10,279 nucleotides of DNA from Prevotella sp. UBA3757 (GTDB lineage: Bacteria > Bacteroidota > Bacteroidia > Bacteroidales > Bacteroidaceae), in contig DFGF01000135.1 of NCBI GenBank assembly GCA_002371715.1, forward strand, positions 1 through 10,279, given 5' to 3'. Of the stretch, positions 5,149 to 10,279 are shown piece after piece. Within the stretch, counting starts at the first letter, position 1. Every line of letters begins with the position of its first letter. The notes below the pieces were generated by a model. That model had not been told where the DNA came from and did no database searches. It saw only the letters and a list, made by a program, of their open reading frames with translations. Both the position numbers and the translations under genes were made by a program.

Positions 5149-6192
5149 ATGATGAACATGATACGATTTCTGAAGGACTGGACGCTGCCCGTGGCTATTG
5201 CCATGGGCACGGCCAGCTATCTGACTTTCCGCTACGTGCCACAGCTTGACGCCTTGGGGACGGCACTGGCTCCGTGGTTTGACTTTCTCTTTCCGCTGAC
5301 GGTATTCCTGACGCTGTTTGTCACCTTCTGCAAGGTCGACTTCCACCAGATGCGTCCGCACCGCTGGCATGTGGGCATACTCGCGGCCCAACTGCTGCTG
5401 GTGGCCCTGAACGTCGCCATCATCTTCTGGCTCCAGTCAACTGTCAACGCTCCACTCTCACCCCTCAGCCCTCAGCCCTCAGCCCTCAGCCCTCAGCCCT
5501 CAGCCCTCAGCCCTCAGCCCTCAGCCCTCCACTCTCCACTCCTCTGGGAGGCCGTGCTGACCTGCATCATCGGACCGGCAGCGTCGGCATCGCCCGTGGT
5601 GGTGGGCAAGCTGGGGGGTAACATTTCGACCATGACAACCTACGTGCTCATCTCGTCGCTGGCCTCGGCACTGATGATTCCGATGGTGTTCCCCATGCTG
5701 GAACAGACGGTGCACGCAGACTTCATGCAGGCCTTTCTGGTCATCCTCCAGAAGGTGAGCATCGTGCTGCTGCTGCCCCTGGCCTCGGGGTGGCTGATGC
5801 AGCACTTTGCCAGGCCGCTCTGCGCCAGGATTGCCGCGCGGCCCAATCTGGGCTTCTACTGCTGGGGCGTCTCGCTGAGCATCACCACGGGCATCACGGT
5901 GAAAAACATCGCCGACAGCGGTGCCGCGCCCGCCCTGCTCGCCGCGATAGCCGTGGCCACACTCGTGCTCTGCTTCGTGCAGTTCGGGCTGGGCCGTATG
6001 GTTGGGAGCCACCTGGGCGAGGAGGTTAACGCCGGCCAAGCCCTCTTTCAGAAGAATACGGCCCTCAGCATCTGGGTGGCCTATATGTATCTCAACCCGG
6101 TGGCCTCCATCGGTGCCGGCTGCTACGTGCTCTGGCAGAACATCATCAACTCGCTGGAACTGTATTACTATAAAACAAAACGACACTTATGA
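5149..6192 (+). CDS. Multi-pass membrane protein, BASS-like transporter
   Basis: 347 residues from ATG 5149; ATGs at 5152 and 5158 are equally possible, while an in-frame TTG at 5131 lies upstream of the promoter box and is rejected. About nine hydrophobic segments are visible (residues near 11-28, 43-60, 74-95, 131-152, 163-184, 192-216, 233-254, 259-282, 300-330). The pattern FPLTVFLTLFVTFCKVDF early on, Pro/Gly-rich half-helices (IGPAASASP), and a conserved end (GQALFQKNTALSIWVAYMYLNP) suggest a bile acid:Na+ symporter (BASS)-like fold; the substrate is unknown and the family call is moderate. Residues about 96-131, between helices 3 and 4, are encoded by a heptanucleotide array and read SPQPSAL repeatedly, so they probably form a flexible loop foreign to the family. 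The stop overlaps the esterase start (ATGA), indicating co-translation. Confidence 0.62.
   Translation: MMNMIRFLKDWTLPVAIAMGTASYLTFRYVPQLDALGTALAPWFDFLFPLTVFLTLFVTFCKVDFHQMRPHRWHVGILAAQLLLVALNVAIIFWLQSTVNAPLSPLSPQPSALSPQPSALSPQPSALHSPLLWEAVLTCIIGPAASASPVVVGKLGGNISTMTTYVLISSLASALMIPMVFPMLEQTVHADFMQAFLVILQKVSIVLLLPLASGWLMQHFARPLCARIAARPNLGFYCWGVSLSITTGITVKNIADSGAAPALLAAIAVATLVLCFVQFGLGRMVGSHLGEEVNAGQALFQKNTALSIWVAYMYLNPVASIGAGCYVLWQNIINSLELYYYKTKRHL
5436..5540 (+). repeat. 15-unit heptamer array inside the transporter coding sequence
   Basis: Fifteen contiguous units in constant 7-bp phase: GTCAACT, GTCAACG, CTCCACT, CTCACCC, nine exact CTCAGCC, then CTCCACT twice. The total of 105 bp equals 35 codons, so the frame is kept. 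No + strand frame of CTCAGCC contains a stop. Gain or loss of one unit would shift the frame and terminate at TGA 5558-5560 or TAA 5619-5621. The first two units match the reverse complement of the AGTTGAC array at 2124-2186. Confidence 0.95.
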
Positions 6193-7502
6193 AGCAAATC
6201 TTACTACTTTTCGTCATGCTCTGCATGCTGACTGGCATCGGGGCCGAGAATTATCCCTACCGCAGCGACTACCTGTGGGTGACCGTACCCGACCATGCCG
6301 ACTGGCTCTACCAGACGGGTGAGAAGGCCTCCGTCGAGGTGCAGTTCTATAAGTACGGCATTCCGCGCGACGGCGTGGTGGAATGGGAGGTCGGCACCGA
6401 CCTGCTGCCGTCGGACCGCAGTGGCTCGGTGCGGCTGAAGAACGGACGGGCCAAGATCAGTATGGGCACGGCCGCGAAGCCCTGCTTCCGCGACCTGCGG
6501 CTGAAGATGACGCTTGACGGCAAAACCTACCGGCACCACGTGAAGGTGGGCTTCTCAGCCGACAAGATTCAGCCCTTCACTCAGGAGCCGAAGGACTTCT
6601 GGAGCTTCTGGCAGCAGGAACTGGACGAGAGCCGCAAGACACCCGTACACTTCACGAAGGAGTATGTCAAGGACATGTCTGACGAGCGCGTAGACTGCTA
6701 CCTGCTGAAGATTGACCTGGACAGCCGCCGCCATGCCTTCTACGCCTACCTGCTGATGCCTCACGGCGCACGGAAGGCTTCGTGCCCCGTGGTGCTGACA
6801 CCTCCGGGAGCCGGCGTGAAGACCATCAAGGACGGAACGGCCCGACGCTTCTATCCCGAGAACGGATTCATACGCCTGGCCATCGACATTCACGGACTGA
6901 ACCCCACGATGACCGACCGCCAGTGGGCGGAGATTAACGCCGCCTTCAACGGCCGCGACAACAGCTACTTCCGCCAGAATCTGGAGGACCGCGACCAGTA
7001 CTATATGAAGCATGTCTACTTAGGACTGACCAAGGCCATCGACGTCCTGACATCGCTGCCGGAGTGGGACGGTCGGAACGTCTTCGTGCAGGGGGGCAGC
7101 CAGGGCGGGGCACTGGCACTCATCGCCACGGCACTGGACCCACGCATCACCGGCTGCTGCGCCAACCATCCGGCACTGAGCGACATGGCTGCCGGCTCGG
7201 CAGGACTGACCAGCGGCTATCCGCACTTCACCAAGGAGAGTGGTGCCTACAGCGACGCGTGCATGAAGACGCTGCCGTACTACGACGTGGTGAACTTTGC
7301 CCGCCACATCAAGACGCCCGTCTACATGACGTGGGGCTACAACGACGACACCTGTCCGCCAACGACCTCGTATGCCGTATGGAACGTCATGACGTGCGAA
7401 AAGGAGTGCCTGCTCACCCCCGTCAACGAGCACTGGACCAGCGATGCCACCGACCGCAGCCAGATGGAGTGGATGAGAAAGAAAATTAAAAATGAAAAAT
7501 GA
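6189..7502 (+). CDS. Secreted acetylxylan esterase (CE7/AXE1-like alpha/beta hydrolase)
   Basis: 437 residues. The N-terminus (MKQILLLFVMLCMLTGIGA) is a signal peptide with likely cleavage near residues 18-20, so the protein is exported. Residues about 22-125 look like a beta-rich accessory domain; about 130-435 is the hydrolase. The catalytic triad fits carbohydrate esterase family 7: nucleophile Ser304 in GGSQGG, Asp386 in YNDDTCPP, and His415 in NEHW. CE7 enzymes remove acetyl groups from xylo-oligosaccharides and also from cephalosporin C. It overlaps the transporter gene by 4 bp, so the two may act on the same nutrient, though no glycoside hydrolase lies nearby in the window. The last residues (KKIKNEK) and the stop are encoded by the start of an AT-rich heptamer array, so the tail is probably not functional. 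Confidence 0.86.
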   Translation: MKQILLLFVMLCMLTGIGAENYPYRSDYLWVTVPDHADWLYQTGEKASVEVQFYKYGIPRDGVVEWEVGTDLLPSDRSGSVRLKNGRAKISMGTAAKPCFRDLRLKMTLDGKTYRHHVKVGFSADKIQPFTQEPKDFWSFWQQELDESRKTPVHFTKEYVKDMSDERVDCYLLKIDLDSRRHAFYAYLLMPHGARKASCPVVLTPPGAGVKTIKDGTARRFYPENGFIRLAIDIHGLNPTMTDRQWAEINAAFNGRDNSYFRQNLEDRDQYYMKHVYLGLTKAIDVLTSLPEWDGRNVFVQGGSQGGALALIATALDPRITGCCANHPALSDMAAGSAGLTSGYPHFTKESGAYSDACMKTLPYYDVVNFARHIKTPVYMTWGYNDDTCPPTTSYAVWNVMTCEKECLLTPVNEHWTSDATDRSQMEWMRKKIKNEK

Positions 7503-7539
7503 AAAATGAAAAATTTTTCATCTTTCATCTTTCATCTTT
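7493..7539. terminator. heptamer arrays forming an AT-rich inverted repeat between convergent genes
   Basis: Three TGAAAAA units (7493-7513) meet three CATCTTT units (7519-7539) head to head. TGAAAAA/TTTTTCA (7507-7520) is perfectly palindromic, and the pairing extends to about 21 bp with two mismatches, centred between 7513 and 7514. It contains the stop codons of both converging genes (TGA 7500-7502 on +, and the complement of 7518-7520 on -). A bidirectional terminator role is plausible from position, but the stem has little GC and almost no loop, so it is not a classical intrinsic terminator. Confidence 0.5.
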
Positions 7540-9329
7540 AATCTTAAAAGCGTGGCCTCCCGCAGCCAGACTCGCTCTTCATCATCAAGATGGGGGGCGA
7601 GTTTGTTGTAGACATCCTCGTGGTAGGCATTGAGCCAATCCACCTCCTCACGGCTCAGCAGCTCTGGCAGAATGGGCGTCGTGTCGATGGGACAGAGCGT
7701 CAGCGTCTCGAAGCGCAGGAAACGCCCGCACGCCGTCACTTCGGCCTCGCGCATCAGCAGCACGCTCTCCGTCCGCACGCCGAAGCGGCCTTCCAGATAG
7801 ATGCCAGGCTCGTCGGTGACGGTCATGCCCTGATGCAGCGGGGTGCCCATCCACTCCATGCGTATCTGGTGAGGACCTTCATGCACGTTAAGGTATGAAC
7901 CGACGCCGTGGCCCGTGCCGTGCAGATAGTTAAGTCCGGCCTGCCACAGGGGCTGACGCGCAATGGCGTCGAGCTGCGTACCAGTGGCACCATCGGGAAA
8001 GCGGAGCATCTGCAGGTCGATATGCCCTTTCAGCACCAGCGTGTAGACGCGCCGCTGCTCGTCAGTCAGCGGACCGAGGGCAATGGTGCGGGTAATGTCT
8101 GTCGTGCCGTCCTGATACTGGGCGCCGCTGTCGACGAGCAGCAGTCCCCGCGGCTCCAGGGGCGCATCGGTCGCTGGCGTCGCCTCATAGTGGACAATGG
8201 CGCCATGGGCCTCATAGCCCGCAATGGTGTCGAACGACAGGCCGCGATACAATGGCTGCTCACTGCGCAGCTGTTCCAGTTTCCGGCTGACGCTGATCTC
8301 CGTCTGACCACCAGCCTCGACAGCCGGTTTCAGCCAGCGCAGCCATTTCACCAGTGCAATGCCGTCCTTCAGCATCGCATGGCGCAAGCCCTGCTGCTCA
8401 GCATCGTTCTTGACGGCTTTCATCGCTGGCACGGGCGATGGCTGACTGACGACGACGTTGGCCCTGACCTGGCGTGCCAGCAACTCGCAGACCTCATCGG
8501 GGTCAATGAGTATGCTCCATTCGCCCCACTTCTGCAGGGCTTCGCCGGCCTTTTCGTATGGCTCGACGGCGACGTGCAGGTTGGCCAGGTAGTCCTTGAC
8601 GGCCGGCGTCACTTTCCGCTCGTCGACAAACAGCGTTGCCGCGCGACTGCCTATCAGCAGATGGCTGATGAATACCGGGCAGCAATGTATGTCGCTGCCG
8701 CGCAGGTTCAGCGTCCAGGCTATATCGTCCAGACGGCTCATCAGCATACCGTCGGCATGCCGGGCCAACAGGGCCTGGCGGATGCGCGCCAGTTTCCGCT
8801 CCGTCGTTTCGCCTGCAAATTCTATGGGCTGAAGTTCAAGGGCGTTCATGGACATGGCCGGACGGTCAGTCCAGACACGCTGCAGGATGTCAAGATTGGT
8901 ACGAAGTGTCAGTCCACCCGCCTGGCGAAGCGACTCCCGCAGCTCCGTGACGGCTGCTACGGAGTGCGTATTGCCGTCGGCACCCACCTCCTTGCTGTCG
9001 CAGTCGGCCAACTCCTGGCCCAACCACTCGGCAATGGTCGGCGTACCCTCCATCTTGAGTTTCATCAGCTGGTATTCGGTACCCTTCAGCTGTTGCTCGG
9101 CAGCAATAAAGTAACGCGAGTCTGTCCAGAGGGCAGCGCGCTCAAGGGTGACGACAGCCGTTCCGGCCGAACCGTTGAAGCCACTAATCCACTCGCGGCC
9201 CTTCCAACGGTCGGCCACATATTCACTATTATGCGGGTCGCCGGTATTGAAGATGTAAGCCCCCAGATGTTCGCGGCGCAATTCCTCGCGCACCAGTTCC
9301 ACTCTTTTACTAATTTCCAAACTAATCAT
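7518..9329 (-). CDS. Aminopeptidase P family protein (Xaa-Pro aminopeptidase, M24B)
   Basis: 603 residues from the ATG at 9329; a TTG start at 9338 would add three residues but lies in repeat DNA. It has the long three-domain layout of XPNPEP1-type enzymes rather than the roughly 440-residue E. coli PepP: creatinase-like domains at about 1-155 and 160-305, the pita-bread catalytic domain at about 310-540, and a C-terminal extension to 600. The five metal ligands are visible: Asp400 (LVDSGAQY), Asp411 (GTTDITRT), His474 (GTGHGVG), Glu507 (TDEPGIY) and Glu521 (VRTESV). Supporting histidines lie in AHGAIVHYE. The dimetal enzyme cuts the bond between any N-terminal residue and a following proline, in peptide catabolism. 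No signal peptide is evident, so it is probably cytoplasmic. Its last residues (LKMKDER) and stop fall in a heptamer array. Confidence 0.95.
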   Translation of the reverse strand: MISLEISKRVELVREELRREHLGAYIFNTGDPHNSEYVADRWKGREWISGFNGSAGTAVVTLERAALWTDSRYFIAAEQQLKGTEYQLMKLKMEGTPTIAEWLGQELADCDSKEVGADGNTHSVAAVTELRESLRQAGGLTLRTNLDILQRVWTDRPAMSMNALELQPIEFAGETTERKLARIRQALLARHADGMLMSRLDDIAWTLNLRGSDIHCCPVFISHLLIGSRAATLFVDERKVTPAVKDYLANLHVAVEPYEKAGEALQKWGEWSILIDPDEVCELLARQVRANVVVSQPSPVPAMKAVKNDAEQQGLRHAMLKDGIALVKWLRWLKPAVEAGGQTEISVSRKLEQLRSEQPLYRGLSFDTIAGYEAHGAIVHYEATPATDAPLEPRGLLLVDSGAQYQDGTTDITRTIALGPLTDEQRRVYTLVLKGHIDLQMLRFPDGATGTQLDAIARQPLWQAGLNYLHGTGHGVGSYLNVHEGPHQIRMEWMGTPLHQGMTVTDEPGIYLEGRFGVRTESVLLMREAEVTACGRFLRFETLTLCPIDTTPILPELLSREEVDWLNAYHEDVYNKLAPHLDDEERVWLREATLLRLKMKDER

Positions 9330-9333
9330 ACCT

Positions 9334-9375
9334 ATCAATTATCTATTCGCCATTCTCAATTCGCCATTCTCAATT
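9334..9375 (-). repeat. six-unit heptamer array with units ending in ATT
   Basis: Six contiguous 7-bp units read on the + strand: ATCAATT, ATCTATT, CGCCATT, CTCAATT, CGCCATT, CTCAATT. They fill the space between the metallophosphoesterase and aminopeptidase genes. The array includes the metallophosphoesterase stop (complement of 9356-9358) and encodes its final residues (LRMAN). Confidence 0.85.
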
Positions 9376-10279
9376 TCACCACAACGTACTCAGAGCGCGT
9401 CCCGATGCGGAACTTACCGCCCCAGATGCCCAGTCCGCTGCTGACGTAATAGCGCGTGTTACCACGCTGATGCGGGCCAAAGGCACATTCGTAGATGCTT
9501 TCCGTAATCCACGAGATGGGCCACACCTGCCCGTGGTGCGTATGACCACTGAACTGGAAGTCGACGTGCTGACGCTCGGCCTGCTCCAGATGATAGGGCT
9601 GATGGTCGAGCAGGATGCAGTATTTCGTGCGGTCGGCTTTTCGCATTACAGCGCCCAGCGAGTCGCGGTGCTGATTGGTGCGGTCGTCGCGCCCGATGAT
9701 GCACAAGTCGCCGACGACCGCACAGCTGTCACGCAACAGGTGGATGCCAGCATCGCGATAGAACCGTTGGGCTCCGGGCTCACCGCTGTAGTATTCATGA
9801 TTGCCCAGACAGGCATAGACCGGAGCCTTCAGCCGCTGGAACTCCTCGGCCATCCGCTCTTCCTCCAGCGGGCGCATGCTCATGTCGATGATGTCGCCTG
9901 CTATAAGTATCAGGTCGGGCTTCTCGGCATTCATCAGGTCCACCCACCGGCCAAGTTCCTGACGCCGGTTATGGTAACCGATGTGCAGGTCGCTCGCCAT
10001 CACCAGTTTCAGCGGTCTTGCCAATGGCTTATCCGTGGTCAGCGTCAGTTCCTGGCGGTACTTGTGGCGGTAGTGCATGTTGCCGTAGACAAAGATGCCC
10101 ACCATGACCACGGTGACAGCCAGGGCCATCTGCCAGTTATTATATAATAAGGTGCGGGGAACGAGGCGGACCAGCCGCCCCAGGCCGAGCAGCAGAAACA
10201 GCATGACCAGATAGAGCATGATAAAAATGCTCGACGTGCCAATCTCGTAGAGAGCCGTACCAACGGGAAGCGGCGCACT
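9356..10279 (-). CDS. Membrane-anchored calcineurin-like metallophosphoesterase (5' end outside window)
   Basis: The frame stays open to the window edge, so the gene is truncated; 307 residues are visible. ATG 10219 is the first internal Met but is probably not the start, because the upstream residues (YEIGTSSIFIMLYLVMLFLLLG) continue a transmembrane helix. A second helix (MALAVTVVMVGIFVYG) precedes the catalytic domain. Numbering from Met 10219, the metal-binding blocks are SDLH (Asp77, His79), GDIID (Asp109), GNHEY (Asn140, His141), His206 in LLDHQP, and GHTHHGQ (His226, His228). These match the PF00149 phosphoesterase fold, near the YaeI-like group, whose members often act on lipid or nucleotide phosphoesters; the substrate here is unknown. 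It lies just upstream of the aminopeptidase on the same strand with a 26-bp gap, so the two may share a transcript, though no functional link is obvious. Confidence 0.92.
   Translation of the reverse strand, partial: SAPLPVGTALYEIGTSSIFIMLYLVMLFLLLGLGRLVRLVPRTLLYNNWQMALAVTVVMVGIFVYGNMHYRHKYRQELTLTTDKPLARPLKLVMASDLHIGYHNRRQELGRWVDLMNAEKPDLILIAGDIIDMSMRPLEEERMAEEFQRLKAPVYACLGNHEYYSGEPGAQRFYRDAGIHLLRDSCAVVGDLCIIGRDDRTNQHRDSLGAVMRKADRTKYCILLDHQPYHLEQAERQHVDFQFSGHTHHGQVWPISWITESIYECAFGPHQRGNTRYYVSSGLGIWGGKFRIGTRSEYVVVKLRMAN

Noticed and set aside
5436..5540. CRISPR array
   Set aside because: Units are 7 bp and contiguous with no spacers, and no cas genes are present.
7908..9449. Long + strand open frame (513 codons) antisense to the aminopeptidase
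   Set aside because: The - strand frame encodes a complete M24 active site; the antisense frame shows no recognisable domain and is an expected shadow in GC-rich coding DNA.

Overview
The window looks like a piece of a Bacteroidota chromosome, most likely order Bacteroidales and perhaps a GC-rich Prevotella-type organism. The basis is the absence of Shine-Dalgarno sequences, AT-rich leaders, one Bacteroidetes-type promoter box (TAnnTTTG), the protein families present, and AT-rich simple repeats in most gaps. The coding DNA is clearly GC-rich against these spacers. The genus is inference. No RNA gene, transposase or CRISPR array was seen.

Region 1 (1-4967, + strand) is a sulfur-handling cluster built around a protein nanocompartment. 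It holds a DsrE/F-like protein (cut by the window start), a TusA-type sulfur carrier, a family 2 encapsulin shell protein with a cyclic-nucleotide-binding (CNB) domain inserted in the HK97 fold, a SufS-type cysteine desulfurase with a roughly 100-residue N-terminal extension (the expected encapsulated cargo), and a Cys/Met-metabolism PLP enzyme whose start overlaps the desulfurase stop. The likely logic is that the last enzyme makes or turns over cysteine or homocysteine, the desulfurase strips sulfur from cysteine inside the shell, and TusA and DsrE-like proteins relay or reduce the persulfide sulfur outside. This is the most interesting system in the window.

Region 2 (4968-7502, + strand) starts with a repeat-rich 181-bp spacer and a promoter box only a few bases from the next start codon. 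It contains a multi-pass membrane protein resembling BASS-type transporters and, overlapping it by 4 bp, a secreted CE7-like acetylxylan esterase. The transporter gene carries an in-frame 105-bp array of heptanucleotides, which could make it phase variable.

Region 3 (7518-10279, - strand) holds a three-domain aminopeptidase P and, upstream of it, a membrane-anchored calcineurin-like metallophosphoesterase cut by the window end.

A second pattern crosses all regions: short tandem repeats with a 7-bp period, different in sequence at each site, sit at nearly every intergenic junction. They often contain the stop codon of the adjoining gene, and one array lies within a gene.
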